The translations under genes and the position numbers were made by a program. Positions 16,843-25,708 of a stretch of 42,137 bases of DNA are shown piece after piece. Under the pieces are notes generated by a model. The model was not told the origin of the DNA. It saw nothing but the letters and a program-made list of their open reading frames with translations, and made no database searches. Source of the DNA: Ramlibacter sp. WS9 (GTDB taxonomy: Bacteria > Pseudomonadota > Gammaproteobacteria > Burkholderiales > Burkholderiaceae_C); assembly GCF_003797765.1 (NCBI RefSeq), contig NZ_RKMB01000040.1, positions 1-42,137 of the forward strand, written 5' to 3'. The first letter of the stretch is position 1. Every line of letters begins with the position of its first letter.

Positions 16843-17906
16843 GAAGGCCGCCCTTCCCTGCGCGGCAGCAGCCGCTGCGACACGACGAACAGGATGATGA
16901 AGGCCTGGATCACGAGCACGACTTCGCGCGACACGTCGGTGGTACGTTCCATCGCCTGGGCGCCGGTGCGCAGGTACGCGTAGAGGAAGGCCGCGAACGG
17001 TATGGACTTCGGGTCGTTGCGCGCCAGCAGGGCCACGACAAGGCCCTCGAACCCCATGCCCGGGCTCAGGTCCACCGGCAGGCGCTTGAGCAGCGCGTTG
17101 CTGATGTGCACGCCGGCGAAGGCTGCGAACGCGCCGCCAATCGCCATCGACAGCACGACGGCGCGCGTGACCGGCATGCCGACCTGCCGGGCGAACGATG
17201 GCGCCTGCCCGACGGTGCGGATCTCATACCCCACCGTGGTCCGCTGCAGCAACAGCCAGGCCGCGGCCACGACCAGCGGAACCAGGAACAGCATCGCCGT
17301 CACGTTGGTGCGCGCCATCAGGTTGGGCAGGATAGAGGCGGACGGCAGCAGCGGCGTGACGAGGAAACCCGCACCCGGATCGCGCATGTGCTCCGAGATC
17401 ATCAGCCGGTAGAACTGCACCGCAATCACGTTGAGCATCAGCGTCGTCACGATCTCGTTCGCGTTGTAGCGGGCCTTGAGCAGGCCCGGAACGAGCCCCC
17501 AGGCGAAGCCCGTCAGGACGGCCGCGACAAATGCCACCGGCAGCACGATGAACCACGGGCCGCCCACATACAGGCTCATCGCCGCCGCCGCCAGTGCCGC
17601 GAGGAACATCTGCCCGTCGGCACCCAGCGAAAACTGCCGGGCCTGGAAGGGAATGGCAACGGCCAGGCCGAGGAAAGTGAGGGTGATCGCGTCCTCGATC
17701 ACCGAGCCAAAGCGCACCAGGCGGCGGACCTGCCACCCTTCCTCCGTCCAGCGGATGTCCGGCAGCGCGCCCGTGATGAGGGCGATGTAGGCCCGCACCG
17801 GCGACTCGCTCACGAACGCCGTGATCACGAAGCCCACGGCCAGCGCGGCGATCACTGCCACGGCCGTTTGCAAGCGCGACGAGTTGGTGCTGCCTGCCGT
17901 GCTCAT
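16839..17906 (-). CDS. Nucleoside ABC transporter permease (NupP/YufP type)
   Basis: A 355-aa membrane protein that pairs with the adjacent permease. Landmarks are FQARQFSLGADGQMFLAAL, KARYNANEIVTTLMLN, the coupling loop TVGQAPSFARQVGMP and GMGFEGLVVALLARNDP. These are standard in BMP/NupABC systems. It overlaps both neighbours by 4 bp. A 12-bp sequence inside the gene (16940-16951) resembles the regulon operator with one mismatch and is judged accidental. Confidence 0.88.
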   Translation of the reverse strand: MSTAGSTNSSRLQTAVAVIAALAVGFVITAFVSESPVRAYIALITGALPDIRWTEEGWQVRRLVRFGSVIEDAITLTFLGLAVAIPFQARQFSLGADGQMFLAALAAAAMSLYVGGPWFIVLPVAFVAAVLTGFAWGLVPGLLKARYNANEIVTTLMLNVIAVQFYRLMISEHMRDPGAGFLVTPLLPSASILPNLMARTNVTAMLFLVPLVVAAAWLLLQRTTVGYEIRTVGQAPSFARQVGMPVTRAVVLSMAIGGAFAAFAGVHISNALLKRLPVDLSPGMGFEGLVVALLARNDPKSIPFAAFLYAYLRTGAQAMERTTDVSREVVLVIQAFIILFVVSQRLLPRREGRPS

Positions 17907-19477
17907 GCCATCTCCTCGGCACGCGCCGGCGTGAAGGGCGCGTCCAGCAGCGCCGTGGCACCCTCCTGCGAAGCCAATCCGGTCATGTAGAGGCCCAGCT
18001 CCCGAGCGTCGGCTGCGTTGGCCGCGAAGTGCGCGACGATCCTGCCGCGGAACATCACGGCGATGCGGTCCGACAGCGCGAGAACCTCATCCAGGTCGGC
18101 CGAGATGAGCAGCACCGCCGCGCCCTTGTCGCGCAGGTCGACCAGCTGCTGCCTCAGGAACTGCGCCGCGCCGATGTCGACGCCGCGCGTCGGCTGGCTC
18201 GCGACCAGGAAGCGCGGCTGCGATGCCACTTCGCGCGCCAGCACCACCTTCTGCATGTTGCCGCCCGACAGGCCCGCGATGGGTTGGTCCGGCGAACGCG
18301 CGACCACGCCGTAGTCCGTCAGCACGCGCTGCGCCAGGGTGCGGGCCGCACCGGTGTCGAGCCACCCGAGGCGCGACAGCGGTGGCTTGTGATAGTCCAC
18401 CGCGATCACGTTCTCGGTGATGCTCATGTCGGCCGCGACGCCGTTGTGCAGCCGGTCCTCGGGGATCAGGGCCACGCGGCTGGTACGCACCGCGCGCACG
18501 CCAAGGCCGGTGAACACGCGGCCTTCGAGCATCGCCGTCCCGCGCGAAGGCTGGCGCAGGCCGCCCAGCAAGTCGGCCAATGCGGCCTGCCCGTTGCCCT
18601 CGACCCCGGCAATGCCCAGGATCTCGCCGGCGGCGATGTCGAAGGAAACATCTTCCACATGGGTCTGCCCGTCGCCGCCGTGCAAGGTCAAGTCCTGGAC
18701 TGCCACCAGCGCGGCGGCGCCGTGCTTGAGCACGCGGCTGACGCGCAGCGGCGCGACCGGCCGGCCCACGATCATCTCGGTGATGTCGTCGGCGCGCGCG
18801 CCACGCGACTCGGCCTGGCCGGTCACCTTGCCGGCACGCATCACGGTGAAGCGGTCCGACACCTCCCGCACTTCGGAGAGCTTGTGGGTGATGAGGATCA
18901 CTGTGAAGCCGGCCGTCACCAGCTTGCGCAACGCCACAAACAGCGCCTGCGTTTCCTGCGGCGTGAGCACGGCCGAGGGCTCGTCCAGCAGCACGATCTT
19001 CGCGCCTCGGTAGAGCGTCTTGAGAATCTCCACGCGCTGCTGCTCGCCAACGGAAAGATCCCGCACCATCGCATGCGGATCGACCTCCAGGCCGAAGCGC
19101 TGCGAGACTTCGGCTACGTCGGCAGCCGCACGGCGCCGGTCGATCACGATACCGCGCATCGGCTCGCTGCCCAGGACGACGTTCTCCGCCACGGTGAACG
19201 AAGGCACCAGTTCGAGATGCTGCGGGACCAGCCCGATACCGGCGGCAATCGCCTCACGCGGGTGCTTGAAGCGTGCCGCTGTGCCGTTGACAAGAATCTC
19301 GCCGGCGCTGGGCTGTTCCAGGCCGTAGAGCATCTTCATCACCGTCGACTTGCCCGCGCCGTTCTCGCCGACGATCGCGTGGATCTCGCCTTGCGCCACG
19401 CACAGGCTCACCCCGTCGTTGGCCAGCGTCCCGTTGGCGTAGCGCTTGGACACGCCGCGCAGTTCGACGGCGTTCAT
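17903..19477 (-). CDS. Nucleoside ABC transporter ATPase, double domain (NupO/YufO type)
   Basis: A 524-aa tandem ATPase. The first domain is complete: Walker A GENGAGKST, signature LSVGEQQRVEI and Walker B IVLLDEPSAVLT. The second has a degenerate Walker A (GVEGNGQA), LSGGNMQKVVLARE and SQPTRGVD in place of the usual DEP. That asymmetry is normal for RbsA/NupO-like proteins. It powers the import of the solute brought by the BMP-family protein. 4-bp overlaps on both sides show one transcript. Confidence 0.9.
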   Translation of the reverse strand: MNAVELRGVSKRYANGTLANDGVSLCVAQGEIHAIVGENGAGKSTVMKMLYGLEQPSAGEILVNGTAARFKHPREAIAAGIGLVPQHLELVPSFTVAENVVLGSEPMRGIVIDRRRAAADVAEVSQRFGLEVDPHAMVRDLSVGEQQRVEILKTLYRGAKIVLLDEPSAVLTPQETQALFVALRKLVTAGFTVILITHKLSEVREVSDRFTVMRAGKVTGQAESRGARADDITEMIVGRPVAPLRVSRVLKHGAAALVAVQDLTLHGGDGQTHVEDVSFDIAAGEILGIAGVEGNGQAALADLLGGLRQPSRGTAMLEGRVFTGLGVRAVRTSRVALIPEDRLHNGVAADMSITENVIAVDYHKPPLSRLGWLDTGAARTLAQRVLTDYGVVARSPDQPIAGLSGGNMQKVVLAREVASQPRFLVASQPTRGVDIGAAQFLRQQLVDLRDKGAAVLLISADLDEVLALSDRIAVMFRGRIVAHFAANAADARELGLYMTGLASQEGATALLDAPFTPARAEEMA

Positions 19478-20613
19478 GGCGCACCTCGCGCGGCCGAGGC
19501 CACGGCCTTCGGCGTGAATGCGCTAGGCACCATCACGCGCTTTTCGACGATGGCCGTCTCTACTTCGTCGAGCGACTTCAGCAACGCAGGCGGCGCCTGC
19601 GACAACACCATCGAGTTGCGCGCGAGGCTGACGCCATGCTCCGCCAGGCCCAACGACTCGGTGCGCCCGAAGGCCAGGCGGCCTTCGAGCTGCTGCTGGA
19701 TCGCCCGCAGCACGGCCACGTCCACGTTCTTCAGCACAGACGTCACGATGCGCGAGGCCAGCGCCGGCTTGGTCGCCTGGTACATCGCGTACTGGTCCAT
19801 ATCGACCGCGATCGCATAGCGACCGGCTTCCAGCGCCGCCTCGTTCACGCCCTGCCCGGTCGCGCCGGCCGCGTGGAAGATCAGCGCCACGCCGCGGCCG
19901 TATTGCGCCTTGGCGATCTCCTTGCCGGCCGCCGGGTCGGAGAAGGAGTTGGCGTACTGGCTCAGCACCGTCACGCCGGGCGTCGCCGCCAGCGCACCCG
20001 CGCGAAAGCCGACGATGAAGTCGTCGATCACCGGGAACTGCATACCGCCCACCACGCCCAGCCCGCTCGAAGGCTTGAGGCCGGCAAACCCCGCGCGATC
20101 GAGGCTGGCGGCCAGATAGCCGGCGAGATAGGCGCCCTCGTTCTGGCGAAAGAGGATCGAGTGCACATTGGCGCACTTGCACGCGGCATAGTCCACCGCC
20201 GCGTCGAACACGACGAAGCGCGCCTGCGGAAACTCGCCGGCCAGCCGCTGGATGTAGGGCACCATCGTGAAAGTGCCTGCCACGATCAGGTCGAAGTCGC
20301 CGCTGTCGGCCAGGTCCGTCAGGGCCGCCTCCCAGCGCGTCGGGTCGGTGCCGCCTTCGATCACCTTGACCATCACCGGCAGCGTCTGCTTCGCGTTCTT
20401 CAGGCCGCGCGCCGCGGAGTCGAAGAAGGACTTGTCGCCCAAGGTGCCGTTGATGAACAGCGCCACCCGCAGCTTCACGCCTTCGGGCTTTGCGGCGCCG
20501 GTGCGCTCGCTCAGCTGCGCCACGCCGAACAGGATCGCCAGCGTGCCCAGGATCCAGGCCGCTTGCATGGCGGCGCTCCGGATGAAGGACTTGATGGCGG
20601 ACAGCTCGGGCAT
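19474..20613 (-). CDS. BMP-family (Med/PnrA-like) nucleoside-binding protein
   Basis: A 379-aa exported binding protein with an N-terminal hydrophobic stretch (AAWILGTLAILFGVAQL). It has GTLGDKSFFDSAARGL, the FRQNEGAYLAGYLAA element of the BMP family, GVVGGMQFPVIDDFIVGF, and FHAAGATGQGVNEAAL with VDMDQY. BMP/PnrA proteins bind purine and pyrimidine nucleosides. No lipobox Cys is seen, so the N-terminus is a signal or membrane anchor. The start codon overlaps a near-perfect copy of the regulon operator. Confidence 0.87.
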   Translation of the reverse strand: MPELSAIKSFIRSAAMQAAWILGTLAILFGVAQLSERTGAAKPEGVKLRVALFINGTLGDKSFFDSAARGLKNAKQTLPVMVKVIEGGTDPTRWEAALTDLADSGDFDLIVAGTFTMVPYIQRLAGEFPQARFVVFDAAVDYAACKCANVHSILFRQNEGAYLAGYLAASLDRAGFAGLKPSSGLGVVGGMQFPVIDDFIVGFRAGALAATPGVTVLSQYANSFSDPAAGKEIAKAQYGRGVALIFHAAGATGQGVNEAALEAGRYAIAVDMDQYAMYQATKPALASRIVTSVLKNVDVAVLRAIQQQLEGRLAFGRTESLGLAEHGVSLARNSMVLSQAPPALLKSLDEVETAIVEKRVMVPSAFTPKAVASAARGAP

Positions 20614-20624
20614 GGGACGTACCA
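20613..20624. promoter_or_regulatory. Near-perfect regulon operator at the BMP gene start
   Basis: Reads TGGGACGTACCA, one mismatch from the palindrome TGGTACGTACCA found at the regulon promoters. It lies in the 13-bp gap between the regulator gene and the BMP gene and includes the start codon of the latter. It could be a secondary control point or a roadblock inside the operon. Confidence 0.45.
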
Positions 20625-20626
20625 GT

Positions 20627-21376
20627 TCAGGCGACGCCGCTGTACTTGGCGATGCGCGTGCTGTAGCGGTAGCTCGACACGTACTTCATCAGGCAGTACT
20701 CAATCGGCTCGCGCCGGTCGGACAGCGTGATGCGCTCGACGATCAGGATCGGTGAGCCCGGGGGAATGCCGAGCAGTTGGGCGTCTTCCGCGTCGGCGCT
20801 GCCGGCGTGCAGGTTCTCCACGGCTTCGGCGGGCGCGAAGCCGAACTTCTCGGTCAGCAGCTTGTAGAGGGACTCCGCCTGCTCGAGTTCGGCGCGGTCC
20901 AGCTTTGAACCGCGCGGCAGCGGGAAGTAGGCGTCATGCAGGCCAACGGCCGCACCGTCGATCAGGCGGACGCGCCGCACGCGGATCAGCGGGTAGCCCG
21001 GCTCCAGGCCCAGTAACCCGGCGACGCCCATCGACGCGGCCGATGGCTCCACCGTCAGGATGCGCTGGCCCGGCGCGCCGCCGCGATGCTGCGTGTCCTG
21101 CGAAAAGCTGTCGATGAAGCGCGACATGCGCCGCACGATGGACGGCGCCACGAAGGTGCCGCGGCCGTGGTCGCTGTAGATCACGCCCCGCTCCTCCAGG
21201 TAGCGCACCGACTTGCGCACCGTGTCGCGGCTGACTTCGTACTTCTCCGCCAGCTCGCGCTCGGAGGGCAGCGCCTGGTTGTCGGCGAGCAGGCCCTGCT
21301 CGATCGCGTTGCGGATGATGTCCGCGAGCTGCTTGTAGCGGGGCGTGGTGGTCGAGTTGCTTTGTTCCGTGGCCAT
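20627..21376 (-). CDS. GntR/HutC-family regulator of the nucleotide-uptake regulon
   Basis: A 249-aa regulator with an N-terminal winged helix (NQALPSERELAEKYEVSRDT, ending in GVIYSDHGRGTFVA) and a C-terminal UTRA ligand domain (IRVRRVRLIDG, LILIVER-type strand and the closing YSSRY-like YVSSYRYSTR). I choose the ATG at 21376, with GGGAGA seven bases upstream. It leads the nucleoside operon and is divergent to the receptor operon. Its promoter spacer holds a perfect 16-bp palindrome, so it probably represses itself. The same palindrome precedes five further transcription units or sites. Its position beside PfkB and DraG genes recalls YegW. Confidence 0.88.
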   Translation of the reverse strand: MATEQSNSTTTPRYKQLADIIRNAIEQGLLADNQALPSERELAEKYEVSRDTVRKSVRYLEERGVIYSDHGRGTFVAPSIVRRMSRFIDSFSQDTQHRGGAPGQRILTVEPSAASMGVAGLLGLEPGYPLIRVRRVRLIDGAAVGLHDAYFPLPRGSKLDRAELEQAESLYKLLTEKFGFAPAEAVENLHAGSADAEDAQLLGIPPGSPILIVERITLSDRREPIEYCLMKYVSSYRYSTRIAKYSGVA

Positions 21377-21445
21377 CGTGTGTCTCCCGTGGGGGCGGTA
21401 GTGCATGTGCTTCAAGTTTCGCCCAGAACCGCCACGGTGACGTCA

Positions 21446-21474
21446 TTGTAATGTGGTACGTACCACAATGTCAA
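21446..21474 (-). promoter_or_regulatory. Regulator-operon promoter with 16-bp palindromic operator
   Basis: On the minus strand TTGACA (21469-21474) and TTACAA (21446-21451) are exactly 17 bp apart. The palindrome TGTGGTACGTACCACA (21452-21467) fills the spacer. Binding there would exclude RNA polymerase. It is the longest perfect site of the set. Confidence 0.8.
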
Positions 21475-21559
21475 ACAACTTCGCACCGGTTTTGGTGCAT
21501 TGCCGAGTAGGCGTTCCCTGATGGTGCTGGTATTTTTGTCATCGTTTTCCCGTAGCCCA

Positions 21560-21588
21560 TTGACAGCTGGTACGTACCACACTACATT
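21560..21588 (+). promoter_or_regulatory. Receptor-operon promoter with operator in the spacer
   Basis: TTGACA (21560-21565) and TACATT (21583-21588) are 17 bp apart. TGGTACGTACCA (21568-21579) lies inside the spacer. The arrangement mirrors the divergent regulator promoter about 90 bp away. The leader to the ATG at 21649 is about 55 nt. Confidence 0.8.
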
Positions 21589-21648
21589 TTCATACGGATA
21601 TTGACTTTCCTCCCGCAAACCCAGCCAATCCCTCTTGGAGCCATAACG

Positions 21649-23907
21649 ATGCGAACCACCCCTTGCCTCAAGTTCAAGCTGCTGGCCTTCCTGATCTCGA
21701 CGCAGGTGCTGCCTGCGCTGGCCCAGGTGGCACCCGCTCCGGAACCCACACCCACGCAGACGCCCGCCGAAGCTGCCAAGGCGCTCGAACAGGTCACGAT
21801 CTTCGGCAACGCCGTGGGCATCCGGCAGACCCGGGCCAACGTCAAGATCACGGCGGCCGACCTCGAGTACTACCCGCCCGGCGTCAGCGCCGACAAGGTG
21901 CTCGAACGCGTCACCGGCATCCAGCTCGGCTCGTCGAACGCGTTCGGGGGCGACGGCTTCGAAAGCACGATCAACATGCGCGGCTTCGCCAAGGACAGCA
22001 TCGGCTTCTCCATCGACGGCGTGCCCAACGGGCGGACCACGCTGGGCGGCGGCTCCGTCCCGACCCGCTATTTCGATTCCAGCAACCTGGCCGGCGTGGA
22101 CGTGTCGCAGTCGGCCGGCGTCATCGGCTCGCCTTCTCACCAATCCCTGGTCGGCCATGTGAACTACCTGACGCAGGATCCGGAAAAGCGCTTCGGTGCG
22201 CGCGCCGAGGCCGCCGGCGGCAGTTCCCGCTATGGCCGCCTGTACGGGCGGGTCGACAGCGGCGAGATCGCTCCCGGCCTCAGCGGCTACCTGAGCGTGT
22301 CGAAGCAGCAATGGCGCGTGTCGTATGTCGACGATCCGGCGGGCGAGAACAGCCGCGACCACGTCGACGTGAAGCTGATGTCGAAATTCGACAACGGCGC
22401 CGTGCTCAAGCTGCGTAGCGGCTGGAACGACCGCAAGGAAGAAAGCGGCACCAACATCGTGACGCTGACGCAGTTCAACAAGAACCCGAAGGCCGACGGC
22501 TACACCGACACCTGGACGGGTACGCCGGGCACCGACCGCAACTACCGCGGGCTCAAGGGCAATCCGCGCCAGGACCACCTCACTTACCTGGACGGCTCGA
22601 TGCCGCTGGGCTCGAACCTCAAGCTCACCGGCAAGGTCTACTACCACACGCAGGAAGGCATCGGCAAGGAAACCGGTCTGGGCAGCGGTGGCTTTCCGGG
22701 CCTGGACGGGCAGGCGAGCAGCATCTACTTCCGCGCCAATGAGTACGGCATGATCCGCCGCGGCGCCCTGGCCGACCTGGCCGGCAAGCACAGCGACCTG
22801 ATCGACTGGCGCGTTGGCGCGTGGTACGAAACCTATGACCGCAGCCAGGTGCGCAACTGGTACCCGGTGCTCAGCGAAGCCGTGGGCCCGGCGTACAGCG
22901 GCACGCCCGCCACCACGAGCGAAAACAAGCACTGGAAGAACACCATCGGCATGCTGTACGCCGCGAACCGCTCCAGCTTCATGGACGGCCGCCTCAAGTT
23001 TGACTACGGCGTCACGTACATGGCCAACAAGGTCGACTACCGTGCGCCGATCCAGGACTCCAGGACCAACAAGTTCAACTTCGTCAATGAAGCCGACGTG
23101 AACTCGGGCTTCCTGCCCAAGGTGGGCGCGGTCTATTCGCTGGCCGAGAACACCGAGTTGTTCGGCGGCTACGCCAAGAACGCGGCAAGCGTCACCGATG
23201 CCACGCTCGAAGGCGGCGCCGCCGCCACGCTGGCTGCCGCTTCGAAGGTGCGGGACATGGACACGGCCAACGCCTTCGACGTCGGCCTGCGCCACAAGGG
23301 CGACAACTACGCGGTCGGCGCCCAGGCGTTCCTGATCGACTCCAAGGAAACGGTGGCCGCCGACATCGTCGGCACGCTGCAGTCCCAGAACGTCAGCCAG
23401 GGCCGGCGCATCCACGGCCTGGAGATGACGTACAGCGGGCGCATCGGCGACTGGAAGCTGTTTGGCGCCTACACGATCCAGAAGCACAAGTACGTGCTGA
23501 GCAACACCGACGCGGCGGGCTATCCGGAAAAGGGCTTCATCCGCAACGGCGCCGACCTGGTCGGCATCGCGAGCCAAAACCTCTTCCTCGAAGCGACGTG
23601 GCGGCCCACCGAAAACCTGAAGCTCGCGATGAACGGCCGCTACATCGGCAGCCGCGCCGGCTACTACGCCAATCCGCGCATCGCCGGCAGCGGCACCGAC
23701 GAAAGGCTGCCCGCCTACGCGCTGTTCGGCCTGAACGGGTCTTACAGCTTCAAGAACGGCAGCATCGGCGTGAACGTCGAGAACATCGGCGACAAGAAAT
23801 ACATCTCCGGTATCGCGCCGGAGTTGATGACGTCGCCGTCCACCGTCGGCCGCTACTTCATCGGCGCGCCCCGCACCATCGTGCTGTGGGCGAAGGTCGA
23901 GATGTGA
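21649..23907 (+). CDS. TonB-dependent outer-membrane receptor
   Basis: A 752-aa receptor with a signal peptide ending near LPALAQ (about residue 26). A TonB-box-like LEQVTIFG lies at 46-53. The plug domain follows (ADKVLERVTGIQLGSS and the STINMRGF strand), then a 22-strand-type barrel. Its last strand is unusual in ending in Met rather than Phe. The start is ATG 21649 with GGAG nine bases upstream. ExbB, two ExbD and TonB genes follow on the same strand. Its operator shows co-regulation with nucleoside import and 5'-nucleotidase, so a nucleotide-like or nucleoside-containing ligand is inferred. A metal or siderophore role is not excluded. Confidence 0.9.
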   Translation: MRTTPCLKFKLLAFLISTQVLPALAQVAPAPEPTPTQTPAEAAKALEQVTIFGNAVGIRQTRANVKITAADLEYYPPGVSADKVLERVTGIQLGSSNAFGGDGFESTINMRGFAKDSIGFSIDGVPNGRTTLGGGSVPTRYFDSSNLAGVDVSQSAGVIGSPSHQSLVGHVNYLTQDPEKRFGARAEAAGGSSRYGRLYGRVDSGEIAPGLSGYLSVSKQQWRVSYVDDPAGENSRDHVDVKLMSKFDNGAVLKLRSGWNDRKEESGTNIVTLTQFNKNPKADGYTDTWTGTPGTDRNYRGLKGNPRQDHLTYLDGSMPLGSNLKLTGKVYYHTQEGIGKETGLGSGGFPGLDGQASSIYFRANEYGMIRRGALADLAGKHSDLIDWRVGAWYETYDRSQVRNWYPVLSEAVGPAYSGTPATTSENKHWKNTIGMLYAANRSSFMDGRLKFDYGVTYMANKVDYRAPIQDSRTNKFNFVNEADVNSGFLPKVGAVYSLAENTELFGGYAKNAASVTDATLEGGAAATLAAASKVRDMDTANAFDVGLRHKGDNYAVGAQAFLIDSKETVAADIVGTLQSQNVSQGRRIHGLEMTYSGRIGDWKLFGAYTIQKHKYVLSNTDAAGYPEKGFIRNGADLVGIASQNLFLEATWRPTENLKLAMNGRYIGSRAGYYANPRIAGSGTDERLPAYALFGLNGSYSFKNGSIGVNVENIGDKKYISGIAPELMTSPSTVGRYFIGAPRTIVLWAKVEM

Positions 23908-23937
23908 CGGCCTAGCCGCCAGCCACCCCATCCGCAC

Positions 23938-23965
23938 CCTCCCCTGGACGATTCGCCCGGGGGAT
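23938..23965 (+). other. GC-rich hairpin between receptor and exbB
   Basis: CCCC-T-GG and CC-C-GGGG arms enclose an 8-nt loop (23948-23955), with one mismatch. No T-run follows, so it is not a clear terminator. It may set the ratio between receptor and energiser messages or protect the upstream 3' end. Confidence 0.35.
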
Positions 23966-24004
23966 GGCGGAGCGCATTCCCCAGTCGACAAGAAGGAGTT
24001 CATC

Positions 24005-24841
24005 TTGCTTACTTCCATTTCATTCCAAGCCCGCCGCGCCGCCTGCGCGCTGGCACTTTCAGCCGCGGCGCTGCTGCCGGGCCACGCGCTCGCGCAGCAG
24101 CCAGCGCCCGCGGCCCCGCAAGCCATCGTTGCGGCGTCACCCGCCGCATCCGGCGTAGCCAAGAAGAGCGGCGACGCCGTCGAGAACCCCTACGGCATCG
24201 AAGCGCTGTGGAAAGGCTCGGACAACATCGCGCGGTCGGTGCTGGTGCTGCTGGCCATCATGAGCGTCGGCAGCTGGTACATCATGGTCACCAAGTTGCT
24301 CGAACAGTCCAAGATGAACCGCCACGCCCGCACCGTGACCCGGCAGTTCTGGCGCGCGCCGTCCGTCATCGCGGGCGCCGGCGCGCTGGAGAAAAAGAGC
24401 GCCTACCGCTTCATTGCCGAGGCCGGCGCGCGCGCCACGGCGGAACACGGGGGCCTCAAAGGCCACATCCCGGTAGCCGACTGGATCCCGATGAGCATCA
24501 CCGCCGCCGTGGACCGCGTTCATGCCACCACGCAGGGCGGCCTGGCGTTCCTCGCCACCGTCGGCTCCACCTCTCCTTTCGTCGGCCTGTTCGGCACCGT
24601 GTGGGGCATCTATCACGCGTTGACGGCCATCGGCATCTCCGGCCAGGCCTCCATCGACAAGGTCGCCGGCCCCGTCGGCGAGGCGCTGATCATGACGGCC
24701 ATCGGCCTCGCGGTCGCCATCCCCGCCGTGCTGGCCTACAACTGGCTGGCCCGCCGCAACAAGGCGGTGATGGATGAAGTGCGCGAGTTCGCGCATGAGA
24801 TCAACGCGGTCATCATCGGTTCGCACGGCAAGGCCGCGTAA
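24005..24841 (+). CDS. exbB: ExbB-type TonB energiser (MotA/TolQ/ExbB family)
   Basis: A 278-aa protein with an N-terminal signal-like extension (to about ALAQQ), a first membrane helix SVLVLLAIMSVGSWYIMVTK, a cytoplasmic region, and two later helices: LAFLATVGSTSPFVGLFGTVWGI, then MTAIGLAVAIPAVLAYN. These are the conserved ExbB channel helices. The start is a TTG with AAGGAG six bases upstream. It works with ExbD to use the proton gradient to drive TonB. The placement implies a motor dedicated to the preceding receptor. Confidence 0.9.
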   Translation: MLTSISFQARRAACALALSAAALLPGHALAQQPAPAAPQAIVAASPAASGVAKKSGDAVENPYGIEALWKGSDNIARSVLVLLAIMSVGSWYIMVTKLLEQSKMNRHARTVTRQFWRAPSVIAGAGALEKKSAYRFIAEAGARATAEHGGLKGHIPVADWIPMSITAAVDRVHATTQGGLAFLATVGSTSPFVGLFGTVWGIYHALTAIGISGQASIDKVAGPVGEALIMTAIGLAVAIPAVLAYNWLARRNKAVMDEVREFAHEINAVIIGSHGKAA

Positions 24842-24843
24842 CC

Positions 24844-25269
24844 ATGGCCATGGCTGTCGGCGAGTCGTCGGACGACGACGTCATCTCCGCCATCAATACC
24901 ACGCCCCTCGTGGACGTGATGCTGGTGCTGCTGATCATCTTCCTGATCACTATTCCGGTGGTCACCACCTCGATCCCCGTGTCCCTGCCCAAGGAACGCG
25001 TCGAGGTGCGGGAGACCAAGCCCGAGAACATCATCATTTCGGTGGACCCGAAGGGCGGCATCTTCTGGTACGACCAGCGCATGGCCGGCGAGGAAGCCCT
25101 GGTGGCCAAGCTGAAGGACGTATCCAGGAAGACGCCGCAGCCCGAAGTGCAGGTCCGTGGCGACGCCACGGCGCGCTACGCGGGCGTGGGCAAGGTGCTG
25201 CTGGCCTGCCAGCGCGCGGGCATCACCAAGGTCGCGTTCATCACCGAACCCCCGCCCCTGGGCGGCTGA
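24844..25269 (+). CDS. exbD: ExbD-type TonB energiser subunit 1
   Basis: A 141-aa protein with a short cytoplasmic start, one membrane helix carrying the proton-relay Asp (TPLVDVMLVLLIIFLIT) and a periplasmic domain. It begins 2 bp after exbB and ends 10 bp before a second exbD. The helix motif is the ExbD/TolR signature. Confidence 0.9.
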   Translation: MAMAVGESSDDDVISAINTTPLVDVMLVLLIIFLITIPVVTTSIPVSLPKERVEVRETKPENIIISVDPKGGIFWYDQRMAGEEALVAKLKDVSRKTPQPEVQVRGDATARYAGVGKVLLACQRAGITKVAFITEPPPLGG

Positions 25270-25279
25270 AGGAATACAT

Positions 25280-25708
25280 ATGGGCCTTACATCCCAGCGC
25301 TTCGGCAAAGGAGGCGACGCCGAAGTCATGATGGACATCAACACCACGCCGCTGATCGACGTGATGCTGGTGCTGCTCGTGATGCTCATCATCACCATCC
25401 CGATCCAGCTTCACGCGGTGAACCTGGAAATGCCGGTGGGAACGCCTCCCACCAACGAGATCAAGCCCGAGAAGGTGCAGATCGACATCGACGAGAAGAG
25501 CACCGTCTACTGGCAGGGTTTGCCCGTGTCGGCGGCCGAGCTCGACGAGAAGATGACCGCGCTGGCCGCGATGAACCCGCAGCCGGAAGTGCACATCCGG
25601 CCGAACAAGGACTGCCAGTACGCGGTTTTCGCGAACGTGCTGTCCACGTCCAAACGCAAGGGGCTCTCCAAAATGGCCGTCATCGGCCATGAGCAGTTCG
25701 TGCTATGA
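25280..25708 (+). CDS. exbD: ExbD-type TonB energiser subunit 2
   Basis: A 142-aa paralogue of the preceding gene with the same membrane motif (NTTPLIDVMLVLLVMLIIT) and a diverged periplasmic part. AAGGA lies seven bases upstream of ATG 25280. Two ExbD per ExbB gene is a recurring arrangement in Proteobacteria with specialised TonB systems. It overlaps tonB by 4 bp. Confidence 0.9.
   Translation: MGLTSQRFGKGGDAEVMMDINTTPLIDVMLVLLVMLIITIPIQLHAVNLEMPVGTPPTNEIKPEKVQIDIDEKSTVYWQGLPVSAAELDEKMTALAAMNPQPEVHIRPNKDCQYAVFANVLSTSKRKGLSKMAVIGHEQFVL

Noticed and set aside
16940..16951. TGGTACGTTCCA inside the permease gene, one mismatch from the regulon operator
   Set aside because: It is in the middle of a coding region with no promoter signals and encodes ordinary residues. 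A single chance hit in 42 kb is plausible.
17903..19477. Degenerate second ATPase site of the nucleoside ABC protein
   Set aside because: Loss of Walker A Lys and the SQP form are normal for the RbsA/NupO family, so not a defect.
21412..24162. Very long open frame antisense to the receptor gene
   Set aside because: High-GC shadow: low-complexity, His/Arg/Ala/Val-rich product without any family pattern. The sense strand encodes a clear TonB receptor.
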